Positions 42,786 through 54,373 of a stretch of 64,000 nucleotides of DNA are shown one piece after another. The position numbers and the translations under genes were made by a program. How positions within the stretch are numbered: the stretch's first letter is position 1; each line of letters opens with the position of its first letter. The notes beneath the pieces were generated by a model that was not told the origin of the DNA, did not search any database, and saw only the letters and a program-made list of their open reading frames with translations. This DNA is from Rhodobacterales bacterium HKCCA1288 (GTDB lineage Bacteria; Pseudomonadota; Alphaproteobacteria; Rhodobacterales; Rhodobacteraceae), in the NCBI GenBank assembly GCA_015693905.1, contig CP065161.1:1843001-1907000 (forward strand), written 5' to 3'.

Positions 42786-45045
42786 ATTTTCCGATTTCGC
42801 AGGCCGCCATGACAGCCATATTCAAAATGTCATTGGCGGTGGAAACAGTTGAACAGATCTGCACAGGCCGATCTGGCCCTGTCAAAATCGGGCCAATGAC
42901 CGTAGCCCCCGCCATTTCTTGCATCAATTTCACGGAAATCGAGGCGGAGTGACGCGCAGGAACAACCAAAACATTGGCAGGGCCAGAGAGTTTGCAGAAT
43001 GGATATTGCTGCATCGCGTCCCGATTAAGCGCAACATCCACCGCCATTTCACCATCAAATTCGAAATCGACCCCTTCGCGCGCCAAAATCGCAGGGGCAT
43101 CCCCCATTTTCACCGCGCGCTCAGAGACTGGATAGCCGAATGTTGAAAAACTGACAAAAGCGACACGCGGCTCAAGGCCCAAGATACGCGCAACATTTGC
43201 ACCGCGCTTGGCAATCAGGGCCAGATCCTCGGCTTCGGGCCATTCATGGACAAGCGTGTCGCCCACCAAAACAACACGGCCCTTATGCATCAGCACCGTG
43301 ATACCAACCGCGCCATCCTTGGCGGAGGCGTCAAATACATGGTTGATCAAGCCCAAAACATGCGCGGATTTTCGCGTGGCCCCTGTGACCAAACCATCCC
43401 CATGCCCATGTGCAAGCATCAAAGCCGAGAACACATGACGATCCCGCGCGGCCAGACGATGGATGTCATGCCGATCAAAGCCTTTACGTTGCAGGCGGTT
43501 GTAAAGGAAATCTTTATAGGCATCTAAGTGGCGCGTTTTTGCGGCATTCACGATCTCAAGCTCGCGCACTGCATCCGCCAAACCCGCCGCTGAGAGTTTT
43601 TCCGCGACATCAGCCTCACGCCCAACGACCAGTGCCTTGCCCAAACCATTGCGCTGATAGGCCACCGCGGCGCGCAAGACGCGAATATCGTCCCCTTCAG
43701 CAAAAATCATACGCGCCTGCGCATTACGGGCGCGGGCATAAATGCCCTGCATGATGGAGGAGGTCGGATCCATCCGCGCCTGCAAATCATTGGCATAGGC
43801 ATCGAGATCCAAGATTGGCCGCCGTGCTGCGCCCGTATCCATACCCGCGCGTGCAACAGCGGGCGGAATCGTATAGATCAATCGCGGGTCAAAAGGTGTG
43901 GGGATGATGTAATCGCGGCCAAAAGACAGCTTTTCACCATAGGCCATTGCGACCTCATCAGGCACATCTTCGCGCGCAAGTTCGGCCAAGGCGCGCGCGC
44001 AGGCGATTTTCATTTCATCATTGATGGCGCGGGCGTGAATATCCAACGCACCGCGGAACAAATACGGGAAACCAAGAACGTTATTCACCTGATTGGGGTA
44101 ATCACTGCGCCCCGTGGCCACGATCGCATCCGGGCGCACCTCGTGGGCTTCTTCTGGCGTGATTTCTGGATCAGGATTTGCCATGGCGAAAATCACAGGG
44201 TTTTCGGCCATGGATTTGACCATGTCTTGCGTGACCGCCCCTTTTGCCGAAACACCAAGAAAAACATCAGCGCCGCGCATCGCGTCTTCAAGACTGCGCA
44301 AATCGGTTTTCACCGCATGGGCCGATTTCCACTGGTTCATCCCTTCGGTGCGGCCTTGGTAAACCACACCTTTCGTGTCGCAAATAATACAATTCTGATG
44401 CTGCGCCCCCATGGATTTCAGCAGCTCAAGGCAAGCGATCCCTGCCGCGCCTGCACCGTTTAAAACGATACGGACATCTTCGATTTTTTTGCCCGTCAAA
44501 TGCAGCGCGTTGATCAAACCCGCCGCACAGATCACCGCTGTTCCGTGTTGGTCATCATGAAAGACAGGAATATCCATTTCTTCCTTGAGACGCTGTTCAA
44601 TCATGAAACATTCGGGGGCCTTGATATCCTCAAGATTAATCCCGCCAAAGGTGGGCCCCATGAGGCGCACGGCGTTCACGAATTCATCGACATCTTCCGT
44701 GGCAAGCTCGATATCAATCGAGTTGATATCGGCAAAGCGTTTGAACAAGACCGCTTTACCTTCCATCACAGGCTTTGAGGCGAGTGCGCCTAGATTTCCA
44801 AGACCTAGAACGGCTGTCCCGTTTGAGATCACAGCAACCAGATTGCCCTTGGTCGTATAATCATATGCGGTTGCGGGGTTTTGTGCGATCACCTCACAGG
44901 GAACGGCCACACCTGGCGAATAGGCAAGGCTGAGATCCCGTTGGGTCGACATCGCCGTTGACGCGGAAATGTCAATTTTTCCAGGGCGGGGTTCCAAGTG
45001 ATAGGCCAAAGCCTCTTCACGCGTGACCTTTGGTTTATTTGCCAT
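42784..45045 (-). CDS. maeB: NADP-dependent malic enzyme
   Basis: 753 aa. It oxidatively decarboxylates malate to pyruvate with NADP. The N-terminal malic enzyme domains (about 1-430) contain YSPGVAVPC and FHDDQHGTAVICAAGL. The C-terminal 320 residues are a phosphotransacetylase-like regulatory domain, as in MaeB-type enzymes. The start at 45045 has GAGGAGGCG upstream; the frame to 45096 is open but overlaps the divergent mutS leader. It is monocistronic and divergent from mutS. Confidence 0.96.
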   Translation of the reverse strand: MANKPKVTREEALAYHLEPRPGKIDISASTAMSTQRDLSLAYSPGVAVPCEVIAQNPATAYDYTTKGNLVAVISNGTAVLGLGNLGALASKPVMEGKAVLFKRFADINSIDIELATEDVDEFVNAVRLMGPTFGGINLEDIKAPECFMIEQRLKEEMDIPVFHDDQHGTAVICAAGLINALHLTGKKIEDVRIVLNGAGAAGIACLELLKSMGAQHQNCIICDTKGVVYQGRTEGMNQWKSAHAVKTDLRSLEDAMRGADVFLGVSAKGAVTQDMVKSMAENPVIFAMANPDPEITPEEAHEVRPDAIVATGRSDYPNQVNNVLGFPYLFRGALDIHARAINDEMKIACARALAELAREDVPDEVAMAYGEKLSFGRDYIIPTPFDPRLIYTIPPAVARAGMDTGAARRPILDLDAYANDLQARMDPTSSIMQGIYARARNAQARMIFAEGDDIRVLRAAVAYQRNGLGKALVVGREADVAEKLSAAGLADAVRELEIVNAAKTRHLDAYKDFLYNRLQRKGFDRHDIHRLAARDRHVFSALMLAHGHGDGLVTGATRKSAHVLGLINHVFDASAKDGAVGITVLMHKGRVVLVGDTLVHEWPEAEDLALIAKRGANVARILGLEPRVAFVSFSTFGYPVSERAVKMGDAPAILAREGVDFEFDGEMAVDVALNRDAMQQYPFCKLSGPANVLVVPARHSASISVKLMQEMAGATVIGPILTGPDRPVQICSTVSTANDILNMAVMAACEIGK

Positions 45046-45164
45046 AAATTCGCCTCCTCTTTCATTCGGTTTACAATCCCTTGACCGTGGCGACAACGCA
45101 TCTCTTTTGTCCCTTCAAACAATGCCGCAGAGACAGTAGGGTAAGCCCAAAGAAGGGGGCAGGA

Positions 45165-47798
45165 ATGACAGGCCAAGTCACGCCAATGATGGCGCAATAT
45201 CTTGAGGTGAAAGCCCGCCACGCGGATGCGTTATTGTTTTACCGCATGGGCGATTTCTATGAGATGTTTTTTGATGATGCTGTCGCCGCCGCCGAGGCAT
45301 TGGACATCGCCCTAACAAAGCGCGGCCAACATCTGGGTGAAGACATTCCTATGTGCGGTGTCCCCGTTCATGCCGCTGAAAACTATTTGCTGACATTGAT
45401 CCGCAAAGGATTTCGCGTGGCCGTCTGTGAACAGCTCGAAGACCCCGCCGAGGCGAAAAAACGGGGGTCAAAATCAGTTGTTAAGCGCGATGTTGTGCGC
45501 GTTGTCACTCCGGGCACTTTGACCGAAGACAGCCTTCTGGACGCGCGGCGTCACAATTATCTAACGGCTTATTTTGAATCACGGGACGGATCAGCCGCGC
45601 TTGCATGGTGCGATATGTCGACTGGGGGGTTTTGGGTGATGCCTGTGACCCCCGCGCGGCTTGGCCCAGAATTGGCACGCCTTGCACCGCGCGAAATTCT
45701 TATCTCGGAAAACCTTGATCCTAGCCGCATTGCCTTAATCGAAGAAACAGGCGCAAGCGTGACACGCCTTGCACCGTCAAGCTTTGACAGCAGATCCGCA
45801 GAAACACGGCTTACCGATTTGTTCAAAGTCGACAGCCTAGAGGCCTTTGGCCAGTTTGAACGTCCTGATCTCTCCGCTATGGGGGCGGTGGTCGATTATT
45901 TGGACATCACGCAAAAAGGCAATCTGCCCCGCTTGCAACGCCCACAGCGGCAATCTTTGACGCGGGTGATGTTGATTGATGCCGCAACGCGAAAAAATTT
46001 GGAAATTACACAATCTCTGTCGGGCGGGCGCAAAGGCAGTCTTTTGGGCGTGCTCGACAAAACTGTGACCAGCGCAGGTGGGCGTTTGTTGGAGCGGCGC
46101 CTTTCCGCCCCGTCCACAGATTTTGATGAAATCACAGCCCGACATGATGCGGTGACCTTCGCGCTAACGAATTCTTCGATTTCGGAAAGACTGCGTGAGA
46201 TTTTGCGAAAAGTTCCTGACATGGAACGCGCGCTGTCGCGCCTGTCCTTGGATCGGGCCAGTCCACGGGATTTGGCCGCAATCCGTTCGGGTCTACGCCA
46301 AGCGCAGGAGGTGGCAGCTCAGCTTGGCGGTATAGAGCTTTCCTCGTTATGGCGCGATTTAGTGACTGATTTGGTCGGTCATGAACCCCTGATTGGGCTG
46401 CTGACAGATGCCCTGATTGAGGAGCCGCCCCTCCTCGCCCGCGATGGGGGATTTGTTGCGTCAGGCTATCACCCTGAGCTGGATGAAATGCGCGCCCTTC
46501 GAGATGAGGGGCGTGGAATTGTCGCAAAAATGCAAGCTGACTATATTAGCACGACAGGCATTCCATCCCTTAAAATCAAACACAACAATGTGCTTGGCTA
46601 TTTCATCGAAACGACCGCCACCCACGCGGAAAAGATGCTATCTGCCCCCCTGTCCGAGCAGTTTATCCATCGCCAGACCACGGCCAATGCGGTGCGCTTT
46701 ACCACAGTCGACTTGTCAGAACTTGAAACAAAGATCCTGAATTCTGGCGCGCGGGCGATTGAGATTGAAAAACAAATCTTTGAGGCGCTGCGCCACGAGA
46801 TTTTAGCACAGTTTGATCCGGTTATGCGTGCCGCATTTGCCCTCGCATCAGCGGATTTTTATCTGGCCTTAGCACATATCGCGCGGGCACAAGATTGGGC
46901 GCGACCAGAGATCACAAAAAATCGCGATTTTGATATTGTCGCAGGTCGCCATCCCGTGGTTGAGGACGCGCTTCGCGGCAGTAAAGATCGCTTTGTTCCA
47001 AATGACTGCGCGCTATCCCCGCAGAGTGATGCCGCCGCTATACAATTGCTGACTGGCCCCAATATGGCGGGTAAATCAACCTATTTGCGGCAAAACGCGT
47101 TGATTGTGATTTTGGCTCAAATGGGCGGTTTCGTGCCTGCCAGATCGGCAAAACTGGGGTTGGTCAGCCAAGTTTTCAGTCGCGTTGGAGCCTCTGATGA
47201 TCTTGCGCGCGGCAGGTCGACCTTCATGGTCGAGATGGTGGAAACAGCCGCGATTTTGAACCAAGCCGATCATCGCGCCTTAGTTATCCTTGATGAAATA
47301 GGGCGCGGGACAGCCACCTATGACGGGCTGTCGATCGCATGGGCCACGTTGGAATTTCTACATGATGTTAATAAGTGCCGCGCACTTTTTGCGACCCATT
47401 ACCACGAATTAACCGCGCTTGCGGGCACGCTATCGGGCGCGCGCAATGCAACCGTGGCAGTCAAAGAATTTGAAGGTGAGATTGTCTTTCTTCACGAATT
47501 ACGCGAAGGCGCCGCAGATCGATCCTATGGGGTTCAGGTCGCGAAACTTGCAGGATTGCCGCCTGCGGTGATCCATCGCGCCGAAGAAGTTTTGAAGAAA
47601 TTGGAAAAGAATGATCGTGAGGGCGGCGCGCAGAAATCGCTGATTGATGATTTACCGCTCTTTACCGCACAGCCTGCGCCACAGGCCCCCAAATCATCCC
47701 CGCTTGAGGATCGCCTGCACGCCGTGCATCCAGATGAGATGACGGCGCGCGAGGCGCTTGATTTAATTTACGACCTAAAGGCGTTGATGAAAGATTAG
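45165..47798 (+). CDS. mutS: DNA mismatch repair protein MutS
   Basis: 877 aa. The mismatch-binding motif [15 protein letters not shown] near residues 27-41 is followed by the lever and clamp domains, then the ATPase with Walker [10 protein letters not shown] and the [12 protein letters not shown] motif. ATG at 45165 has an AAGGGGG-type sequence upstream; the frame starts at 45081 but the conserved opening [13 protein letters not shown] argues for this start. Its stop overlaps that of convergent grpE by four bases. Confidence 0.98.
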   Translation: MTGQVTPMMAQYLEVKARHADALLFYRMGDFYEMFFDDAVAAAEALDIALTKRGQHLGEDIPMCGVPVHAAENYLLTLIRKGFRVAVCEQLEDPAEAKKRGSKSVVKRDVVRVVTPGTLTEDSLLDARRHNYLTAYFESRDGSAALAWCDMSTGGFWVMPVTPARLGPELARLAPREILISENLDPSRIALIEETGASVTRLAPSSFDSRSAETRLTDLFKVDSLEAFGQFERPDLSAMGAVVDYLDITQKGNLPRLQRPQRQSLTRVMLIDAATRKNLEITQSLSGGRKGSLLGVLDKTVTSAGGRLLERRLSAPSTDFDEITARHDAVTFALTNSSISERLREILRKVPDMERALSRLSLDRASPRDLAAIRSGLRQAQEVAAQLGGIELSSLWRDLVTDLVGHEPLIGLLTDALIEEPPLLARDGGFVASGYHPELDEMRALRDEGRGIVAKMQADYISTTGIPSLKIKHNNVLGYFIETTATHAEKMLSAPLSEQFIHRQTTANAVRFTTVDLSELETKILNSGARAIEIEKQIFEALRHEILAQFDPVMRAAFALASADFYLALAHIARAQDWARPEITKNRDFDIVAGRHPVVEDALRGSKDRFVPNDCALSPQSDAAAIQLLTGPNMAGKSTYLRQNALIVILAQMGGFVPARSAKLGLVSQVFSRVGASDDLARGRSTFMVEMVETAAILNQADHRALVILDEIGRGTATYDGLSIAWATLEFLHDVNKCRALFATHYHELTALAGTLSGARNATVAVKEFEGEIVFLHELREGAADRSYGVQVAKLAGLPPAVIHRAEEVLKKLEKNDREGGAQKSLIDDLPLFTAQPAPQAPKSSPLEDRLHAVHPDEMTAREALDLIYDLKALMKD

Positions 47799-48367
47799 GA
47801 TTTCGGTGTTGATGACACACCCACCTGCGCAGGGCGCAAAAGGCGATCATGCAACAGGAATCCTTCGGTCATAACCTGAATGATCTGGCCCGCTGTCGTG
47901 CCTGGAACGGGGGCCTCAAACATCGCCTGATGCATTTGCGGGTCGAATTGGTCGCCCTCTTCGGGTTTCACGACTGTCACGCCATGTTTTGAGAAAACAT
48001 TCAGAAGCTCGCGCAAGGTCAGCTCAATACCTTCGATCACGCTGCCCGCAACATCACGTTGCTCATCGCCAACAGCCGATAAAGCGCGGTTGAGGTTGTC
48101 ATAAACAGGCAACAAATCGCGGGCGAGACGGGTGCCGCCATAATGCTCGGCTTCGCGGCGATCCCGCTCGGCACGTTTGCGTAGATTCTCGGAATCCGCC
48201 ATGACGCGCAACAAACGATCGCGCAGTTGATCCCGCTCCTCAGTCAGCGCAGCAATAACGCCTTCGGGGCTGGTATCAACATCTTCGCCAATGCCTTCGG
48301 CAAGGTCGATATCTTCCTCAGGCGCGTCAATATCATCAAGGAATTGCTCTTCCTGTGGCTCTGCCAT
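47795..48367 (-). CDS. grpE: Nucleotide exchange factor GrpE
   Basis: 190 aa. An acidic N-terminus (about 1-35) precedes the long coiled coil ([30 protein letters not shown]) and the beta-wing head with [18 protein letters not shown]. It releases ADP from DnaK. It is ten bases after hrcA, the usual hrcA-grpE pair, while dnaKJ lie separately upstream. Confidence 0.97.
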   Translation of the reverse strand: MAEPQEEQFLDDIDAPEEDIDLAEGIGEDVDTSPEGVIAALTEERDQLRDRLLRVMADSENLRKRAERDRREAEHYGGTRLARDLLPVYDNLNRALSAVGDEQRDVAGSVIEGIELTLRELLNVFSKHGVTVVKPEEGDQFDPQMHQAMFEAPVPGTTAGQIIQVMTEGFLLHDRLLRPAQVGVSSTPKS

Positions 48368-48377
48368 CTTTCACCTC

Positions 48378-49442
48378 TTATGCACGATCAGAGATTAATT
48401 TCCCAACCAACTGTGCCGTGTAATCCACAATCGGCACGATCCGACCGTAATTGATGCGCGTTGGCCCAATCACGCCCACAGCGCCGATAATTTTCCGTTC
48501 CGAGTTCATATAGGGAGAGACAACCAAAGAGGAACCCGTAAGTGAGAATAACTTGTTCTCAGACCCAATAAAAATGCGCACACCATCGCCGCGATCGGTC
48601 AAATCAAGGAATTCCGCGATGTCCCGCTTGCGTTCGAGATCATCAAACAAGGATTTGATCCGTTCGAGATCTGCAATTTCTGGCGCATTGTCCAACAGAT
48701 TCGCCCGCCCGCGAACAATGAGGCGCTCGCCCCGATGACCAGAATTTTCCCAAATCGCCAAACCCTGCTCAATTAGCGATTTTGCAATTTCATCAATCTC
48801 GCGGCGGCGTGTTTTGACCTCTTGCTCCATCACCGCGCGTAAATCTGTAACGGTGCGGCCTTCTGCCCATGCGTTCACAAAATTCGCAGCCTCGCGCATC
48901 GCACTTGGCGTCAATCCAGGCGGTGGGGTGAATAGCCGATTTTCAACATGGCCATCGGCGAACACCAAAACAACAAGGGCTTTTTCCGTTGAGAGGGATA
49001 CAAACTCAACATGTTTGATCGGCGCCTCGTGTTTCGGGGCAAGCACCAAACTCGCGCCATGGGTGATGCCCGACAATGCCTTGCCAATCCTGTCCAAAGC
49101 CGTTGAAACCGTGTCGGAATTGCTTTGAACTGTCGCATCAAGGTGGGTTTTGTCGTCTTCGCCGAGTTCGGTAACCTCAAGCAGCCCATCCACGAACATG
49201 CGCAGTCCCAAATGGGTCGGAACACGCCCCGCCGAAATATGCGGGCTGTCGAGCAGGCCGAGATATTCCAAGTCCTGCATCACATTGCGAATAGTGGCCG
49301 CTGAAATCTGTTCGGTCATGTTGCGGGTCAGGCTGCGTGATCCAACGGGCTCACCAGTGGAAAGATAGCCCTCAACCACGCGGCGAAAAACTTCGCGCGA
49401 TCTCTCGTTCAATTCAGCGAGAATTTGTGATGTTTCACTCAT
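48378..49442 (-). CDS. hrcA: Heat-inducible transcription repressor HrcA
   Basis: 354 aa. The N-terminal winged helix ([30 protein letters not shown]) and the [28 protein letters not shown] recognition region match HrcA, as do GAF-like and inserted dimerisation domains further on. It represses genes with CIRCE elements, typically groESL in Alphaproteobacteria; no CIRCE was noticed in this window. Confidence 0.97.
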   Translation of the reverse strand: MSETSQILAELNERSREVFRRVVEGYLSTGEPVGSRSLTRNMTEQISAATIRNVMQDLEYLGLLDSPHISAGRVPTHLGLRMFVDGLLEVTELGEDDKTHLDATVQSNSDTVSTALDRIGKALSGITHGASLVLAPKHEAPIKHVEFVSLSTEKALVVLVFADGHVENRLFTPPPGLTPSAMREAANFVNAWAEGRTVTDLRAVMEQEVKTRRREIDEIAKSLIEQGLAIWENSGHRGERLIVRGRANLLDNAPEIADLERIKSLFDDLERKRDIAEFLDLTDRGDGVRIFIGSENKLFSLTGSSLVVSPYMNSERKIIGAVGVIGPTRINYGRIVPIVDYTAQLVGKLISDRA

Positions 49443-49558
49443 TCTTCAGCCCCAAATCATCACCTAATTTCGCCGCATGGGCCGCAGATGGTCAATCCTG
49501 CTTGCAACTGCCCCTTTACTGCGACTATCCCACAGAGGTGGATCACAAGGAGATATTT

Positions 49559-50272
49559 ATGCGTCCTTCAGGCAGAAACCTAGATGAAATGCGGAAAATT
49601 TCTATTGAAACTGCCGTGATGCGCCATGCGGAAGGGTCGTGTTTGATCAAATGCGGCGATACCCATGTTCTGTGTTCCGCCACAATCGAAGAGCGCGTGC
49701 CGCCATTTTTGAAAAATTCAGGGTTGGGATGGGTCACCGCTGAATATGGGATGCTACCACGCGCCACGCATACGCGGGGGCGGCGTGAGGCTGCGGTTGG
49801 CAAACAATCGGGCCGCACACAGGAAATTCAGCGTCTCATTGGTCGCGCGTTAAGGGCAAGCGTGGATCGCTCCGCGTTGGGTGAACGTCAAATTACCATC
49901 GACTGCGATGTTATGCAGGCGGATGGTGGAACGCGCTGCGCCTCTATAACAGGGGGTTGGGTCGCATTGCGACTTGCTGTGAACAAGCTGCTTACCTCTG
50001 GCGCCATTACATCTGACCCGATTTTGGATAATGTCGCCGCCGTCTCTTGCGGCATTTACGCGGGACAACCTGTTCTTGATCTGGATTATCCCGAAGATTC
50101 AGAGGCTGGAACCGATAGTAACTTTGTTATGACTGGCGCAGGCAAGCTGATCGAGATTCAAGCCAGCGCAGAGTCAGCGACTTTTTCCTTGGACGAGTTC
50201 GCAGAATTGCAAAAACTTGCGCAAAAAGGCGTTGCAGAGCTTGTTTTGGCGCAAAACGCGGCGGTTGCGTGA
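49559..50272 (+). CDS. rph: Ribonuclease PH
   Basis: 237 aa. This phosphorolytic 3' exonuclease trims tRNA ends. MRPSGR opens the protein, the [19 protein letters not shown] segment and [28 protein letters not shown] follow the family, as does the [18 protein letters not shown] core. Start at 49559 has AAGGAG 6 bases upstream; a longer frame to 49337 lies over the hrcA promoter side. It is coupled to rdgB by a TGATG overlap. Confidence 0.97.
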   Translation: MRPSGRNLDEMRKISIETAVMRHAEGSCLIKCGDTHVLCSATIEERVPPFLKNSGLGWVTAEYGMLPRATHTRGRREAAVGKQSGRTQEIQRLIGRALRASVDRSALGERQITIDCDVMQADGGTRCASITGGWVALRLAVNKLLTSGAITSDPILDNVAAVSCGIYAGQPVLDLDYPEDSEAGTDSNFVMTGAGKLIEIQASAESATFSLDEFAELQKLAQKGVAELVLAQNAAVA

Positions 50273-50883
50273 TGCGGAAATTCACCTCAAACACTTTGCT
50301 TGTGGCCACCCATAATCAAGGCAAACTTGAGGAAATATCGGCGCTTTTGACGCCATTTGGCATCAAGACCGTATCCGCCAAAGATCACGATCTGCCTGAG
50401 CCCGAAGAAACAGGCACAACTTTTATCGAGAACGCGCGGATCAAGGCCCATGCTGCCGCCAAGGCAACAGGTCTACCCGCTTTGGCCGATGACAGCGGTA
50501 TTGAAATTGACGCGCTCGGCAATGCACCTGGTGTTTATACGGCTGATTGGGCCGAAACCCCGAACGGGCGCGATTTTGTAATGGCCATGCAGCGCGCCCA
50601 TGATGAGCTAGAGGCTGCAAACGCCCCACATCCACGCCTTGCGCGGTTTTGCTGCACGCTTGTGCTTGCATGGCCCGATGGCCATGACGAGATATTCGAA
50701 GGCGTTATGGCGGGTCAGGTGGTTTGGCCAATGCGCGGTGACCAAGGTCACGGCTATGACCCGATTTTCCAACCCGAAGGCTATGATATCACCTTTGGTG
50801 AGATGGATCGTTGGGAAAAAAACAAAATCAGTCACCGCGCTGATGCATTTGCAAAATTGGTGAGCCTGTTTGAACAAGCGTGA
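50272..50883 (+). CDS. rdgB: dITP/XTP pyrophosphatase
   Basis: 203 aa. It removes non-canonical purine nucleoside triphosphates (dITP, XTP) from the pool. The family motifs VATHNQGKLEEI near 12 and LADDSGIEIDALGNAPGVYTADWA near 68-91 are exact, and GYDPIFQPEGYDITFGEM near 161 is the substrate loop. The ATG shares one base with the rph stop; an in-frame GTG three bases earlier is possible. It overlaps hemW by 14 bases. Confidence 0.97.
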   Translation: MRKFTSNTLLVATHNQGKLEEISALLTPFGIKTVSAKDHDLPEPEETGTTFIENARIKAHAAAKATGLPALADDSGIEIDALGNAPGVYTADWAETPNGRDFVMAMQRAHDELEAANAPHPRLARFCCTLVLAWPDGHDEIFEGVMAGQVVWPMRGDQGHGYDPIFQPEGYDITFGEMDRWEKNKISHRADAFAKLVSLFEQA

Positions 50884-52033
50884 CGATTGGGAAAATGGCG
50901 GCTTTGGGATTTATATCCACTGGCCCTTCTGTCAGGCCAAATGCCCCTATTGCGATTTTAACTCGCATGTATCGCAATCCATTGATCAGTCACGCTGGAA
51001 ACATGCCTATCTGAGTGAAATTGATCGATTGGCCGCTGAATGCGGCGGGCGCGTTCTAAAGTCGGTGTTTTTTGGCGGCGGCACGCCATCTTTGATGGAT
51101 GGGGATCTGGTCAACGCCATTATCGCGCGGATTTTACAGCACTGGCCCGCGGCAAATGATCTAGAGATTACCCTAGAGGCCAATCCGACCTCGGCGGAGG
51201 CAAGTCGATTTAAACAATATCACGAAGCGGGCGTTTCGAGACTATCTATGGGCATACAAGCCCTCAATGACCCTGATCTCAAAGCACTCGGTCGCCTACA
51301 TAGCGCCGAGGAAGCCTTGCGCGCCTTTGACATCGCGCGCGGCATCTTTCCCCGAGTCAGTTTTGATTTGATCTATGCGCGGCAGCATCAAAGCCTAGAG
51401 GATTGGCGCGCGGAGTTGCGCCGCGCCCTATCCTTGGGGTTAGATCACTTATCCGCCTATCAGCTCACAATCGAAGAGGGCACCGCCTTTGGCGCACGCG
51501 CCAAGATCGGCAAGCTCGATGGCCTACCAACTGAAGACTTGGCCGTTGATATGTATGATGTGACCCAAGAACTCTGCGATAATGCGGGATTGCCGGCATA
51601 TGAGGTGTCCAACCATGCCAGCGATTTGGCGCAATCTCGGCATAACTTGGTTTATTGGCGCTACGGCGATTATCTCGGCATAGGGCCTGGGGCCCATGGG
51701 CGTTTAACGCTCGGCGGCGTGAAATACGCGACAGCGACACCGCTTTCGCCAAGTCTGTGGCTGGATCAAGTGAACCAAACGGGTTCAGGTGAAACCGCAC
51801 GGGAAGAAATTTCCTCGTATGATCAAGCCGTTGAGGCGCTAATGATGGGGTTACGCCTCAGCGAAGGCGTATCTCTTGCAAGGATCAAAAACCTATCAAA
51901 TACTGCGGTTAATCTAGAAAAGTTGAATGAATTCAAAGACTTAGGGTTAATCAACATAGATGGAGACAGGCTGAGTTGCACTGCGTCTGGACGGCCCGTG
52001 CTGAATGGGGTGTTGCGCGGCTTATTGGCCTAG
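50870..52033 (+). CDS. hemW: Heme chaperone HemW (radical SAM)
   Basis: 387 aa. The CQAKCPYCDF motif (21-30) holds the three Cys of the radical-SAM [4Fe-4S] cluster (CxxxCxxC), preceded by GIYIHWPF. Glycine-rich FFGGGTPSLM follows. It belongs to the HemN-like group now regarded as heme chaperones rather than coproporphyrinogen oxidases. The only suitable start is TTG at 50870 within rdgB, since a stop lies just before. Its stop overlaps that of convergent parB. Confidence 0.92.
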   Translation: MNKRDDWENGGFGIYIHWPFCQAKCPYCDFNSHVSQSIDQSRWKHAYLSEIDRLAAECGGRVLKSVFFGGGTPSLMDGDLVNAIIARILQHWPAANDLEITLEANPTSAEASRFKQYHEAGVSRLSMGIQALNDPDLKALGRLHSAEEALRAFDIARGIFPRVSFDLIYARQHQSLEDWRAELRRALSLGLDHLSAYQLTIEEGTAFGARAKIGKLDGLPTEDLAVDMYDVTQELCDNAGLPAYEVSNHASDLAQSRHNLVYWRYGDYLGIGPGAHGRLTLGGVKYATATPLSPSLWLDQVNQTGSGETAREEISSYDQAVEALMMGLRLSEGVSLARIKNLSNTAVNLEKLNEFKDLGLINIDGDRLSCTASGRPVLNGVLRGLLA

Positions 52034-52953
52034 GCCCCGCCACCCAAACGGCGCATCAGCTCATCCAAGGCTTCGAGATCTTTATAGCTGATTGAAATCT
52101 TACCAGCCCCAGACCCTGAATCATGACTGATATCCACCTTCATGCCCAAAGCGGCTGACAAATCCGCCTCAATCGCGCGGGTATCAGCGTCTTTGGTTGG
52201 TGCTGTTGGGCGCGGAGATTTAGATTTATCGCCTGCCGCGCTTGCCAGTTTCTCTGCCTCACGCACCGATAAACCTTTGGCAATGATCTCGCGTGCCAGT
52301 TCCGAGGCATTGGGCGTTGTGATCAGGGCACGCGCGTGACCCGCTGACAGGCGCCCTTCGCGCAGCATGGCCTGCACATCATCAGGCAACTGCAAAAGAC
52401 GCATTAAGTTTGCAATATGGCTGCGGCTTTTCCCCATCGCCTCAGCCAGTTTTTCTTGGGTATGGCCAAAACGATCAATCAGCTGCCGATACCCCATCGC
52501 CTCTTCGATTGGATTGAGATCAGCGCGCTGAATATTCTCGATAATCGCGATCTCGAGAACCTCAACATCTGTGAAATCCCGAATAATGACGGGCAATTCA
52601 TGCAATTGCGCCATTTGCGAGGCGCGCCAGCGGCGTTCGCCAGCAACAATCTGATAATCACCATCATGGTTTGGGTCGGCACGCACAATAAGGGGCTGAA
52701 TAATACCCTTTTCCTTAATCGATGCGGCAAGTTCCTCCAGCGCTTCTGGGGTGAAATTGCGGCGCGGCTGTTCGGGATTGGGGCGAATACGCTCAATCGG
52801 TAGTTTGGTATCCGCACGGCGCGCAGGAGCGGGTTGCGATCCCTCGATATCTTGCGCTGGCGCGGCATTCGGGGTTGGGCTCGTCCCCACATCAATGTCT
52901 TGCATCAATGCAGACAGACCACGCCCCAAACCGCGTTTATCCCGTTTACTCAT
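52030..52953 (-). CDS. parB: Chromosome partitioning protein ParB
   Basis: 307 aa. It binds parS and spreads as a CTP-dependent clamp. ParB/Srx motif LPIERIRPNPEQPRRNF near 51-67, GERRWRAS near 103 for CTP binding, and a helix-turn-helix near TQEKLAEAMGKSRSHIANLMRLL are visible. It is nine bases downstream of parA. Its two clear targets in this window are parS sites at 54320-54335 and 56228-56243. Confidence 0.97.
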   Translation of the reverse strand: MSKRDKRGLGRGLSALMQDIDVGTSPTPNAAPAQDIEGSQPAPARRADTKLPIERIRPNPEQPRRNFTPEALEELAASIKEKGIIQPLIVRADPNHDGDYQIVAGERRWRASQMAQLHELPVIIRDFTDVEVLEIAIIENIQRADLNPIEEAMGYRQLIDRFGHTQEKLAEAMGKSRSHIANLMRLLQLPDDVQAMLREGRLSAGHARALITTPNASELAREIIAKGLSVREAEKLASAAGDKSKSPRPTAPTKDADTRAIEADLSAALGMKVDISHDSGSGAGKISISYKDLEALDELMRRLGGGA

Positions 52954-52962
52954 TATCTTCTC

Positions 52963-53754
52963 CTAGCGCGACTTTATCGCATCGTGGCGCGCCACGATTT
53001 CTTCTGCAAGCGCCTTATAGGCCAGAGCGCCCGTTGAGGTTGCATCATAATCCAAAACAGTTTGCGCAAAGGATGGCGCTTCGGACAGGCGAACATTGCG
53101 CGGGATTTTGGTTTCATAAACCAATTCCCCCAAGGTTTGCCGTGCATCATCTTCAACCAATTTTGAAAGGTTATTGCGCAAATCATACATCGTCAAAACC
53201 ACACCTTCGATGCGCAACTCCGAATTTGCACCTTCACGCACTTGGCGCACGGTCAACATAAGCTGTGACAAACCTTCCAATGCAAAAAATTCAGCCTGAA
53301 GCGGCACCAACACAGAATCCGCAGCGACCAAAGCGTTCACTGTCAGAAGGCTTAGGGATGGCGGGCAATCCATGAAAACATAATCATAGGCACGCAGATC
53401 CGCCGCGCTAAACGCATTACGCAACAGGACAATACGTTTTTCATTATCGCTGAGTTCAACATCAGCCGAGCTGAGATCGGTTGTTGCGGGGACAACATCA
53501 ATGCCATCAACCTTGGTTTTCTGGGTCACATCCGCAAGTTTCGCACCCTCAATCAGCAAATCATAGCTTGAGAGATCGCGATCCTCGACACCCAACCCAG
53601 TCGAAGCGTTGCCCTGTGGGTCAAGGTCAATCAGCAAAACGCGCTTGCCCATTGCGGCCAATGCAGCGCCAAGATTGATTGTTGTGGTTGTTTTTCCAAC
53701 CCCGCCTTTTTGGTTGGCAATCGCGATAATTCGTGGTGAGGCGCGTTCAGACAC
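52963..53754 (-). CDS. parA: Chromosome partitioning ATPase ParA
   Basis: 263 aa. The deviant Walker A KGGVGKTTT lies near residues 15-23, followed by LIDLDPQGNASTGLG (Walker A') and YVFMDCPPSLSLLTVNAL (Walker B). It drives segregation of ParB-parS complexes by dynamic DNA binding. The ATG lies eight bases inside the rsmG 3' end, so translation is coupled. Confidence 0.97.
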   Translation of the reverse strand: MSERASPRIIAIANQKGGVGKTTTTINLGAALAAMGKRVLLIDLDPQGNASTGLGVEDRDLSSYDLLIEGAKLADVTQKTKVDGIDVVPATTDLSSADVELSDNEKRIVLLRNAFSAADLRAYDYVFMDCPPSLSLLTVNALVAADSVLVPLQAEFFALEGLSQLMLTVRQVREGANSELRIEGVVLTMYDLRNNLSKLVEDDARQTLGELVYETKIPRNVRLSEAPSFAQTVLDYDATSTGALAYKALAEEIVARHDAIKSR

Positions 53755-54373
53755 GGCGTAATTCCTTTATTTCTATGATTTGACCGTCGTCACTGGTTAC
53801 GCTCGGATGAGTCTTGATCGACATCTGCCACGATTCCTTTGCCGTGTCGATTTCTTGCGGGGCAGATTGGCCCTTTAAAAACAAACATTGGCCATCTGTT
53901 GCTAAATGGCGATAGGACAGCGTGCAAAGCTTGGATAAATCGCTAAGCGCACGGGCTGAAATGATGTCGGCATTTTGGGGCGGCGCGTCTTCGATCCTGC
54001 GGGACATCACATTAATTGATATCCCGACCTGACGTGCGACATCCCGCAAGAACGCGCATTTGCGCAAATCGGATTCAATGAAATGAAAGCTGAGGTCTGG
54101 GGATGTTTCAGCTGCAATAATTGCGCAAACCAATCCAGGAAAACCGCCGCCACTGCCCATATCTAGCCATTTTCCATTGGATTTTTCTGCCAATGGAAAG
54201 ATTTGTGCAGAATCTACGATATGGCGCGACCACGCATCAGGTAATGTTGCAGGGGCGACCAAATTGATCGCCTTTTGCCATTTCACCAACATATCAACGT
54301 AAATCTGCAATCGATCCAATGTTTCACGTGAAACAAAGGTGCTAAGATATGCCTGCGCTTCGCCTTCGGTCAT
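53747..54373 (-). CDS. rsmG: 16S rRNA (guanine527-N7)-methyltransferase
   Basis: 208 aa. It methylates G527 of 16S rRNA. The SAM site is [16 protein letters not shown] near 71-86, and [10 protein letters not shown] near 127 matches the family. The ATG overlaps the mnmG TGA by four bases. Codons 13-18 (residues FVSRET) are read across a perfect parS site. Confidence 0.95.
   Translation of the reverse strand: MTEGEAQAYLSTFVSRETLDRLQIYVDMLVKWQKAINLVAPATLPDAWSRHIVDSAQIFPLAEKSNGKWLDMGSGGGFPGLVCAIIAAETSPDLSFHFIESDLRKCAFLRDVARQVGISINVMSRRIEDAPPQNADIISARALSDLSKLCTLSYRHLATDGQCLFLKGQSAPQEIDTAKESWQMSIKTHPSVTSDDGQIIEIKELRRV
54320..54335. other. parS: parS site inside rsmG
   Basis: TGTTTCACGTGAAACA is the exact 16-bp palindromic consensus for chromosomal ParB. 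It lies within the 5' part of rsmG and encodes the VSRET stretch of that protein. It is 0.6 kb from parA. Confidence 0.95.
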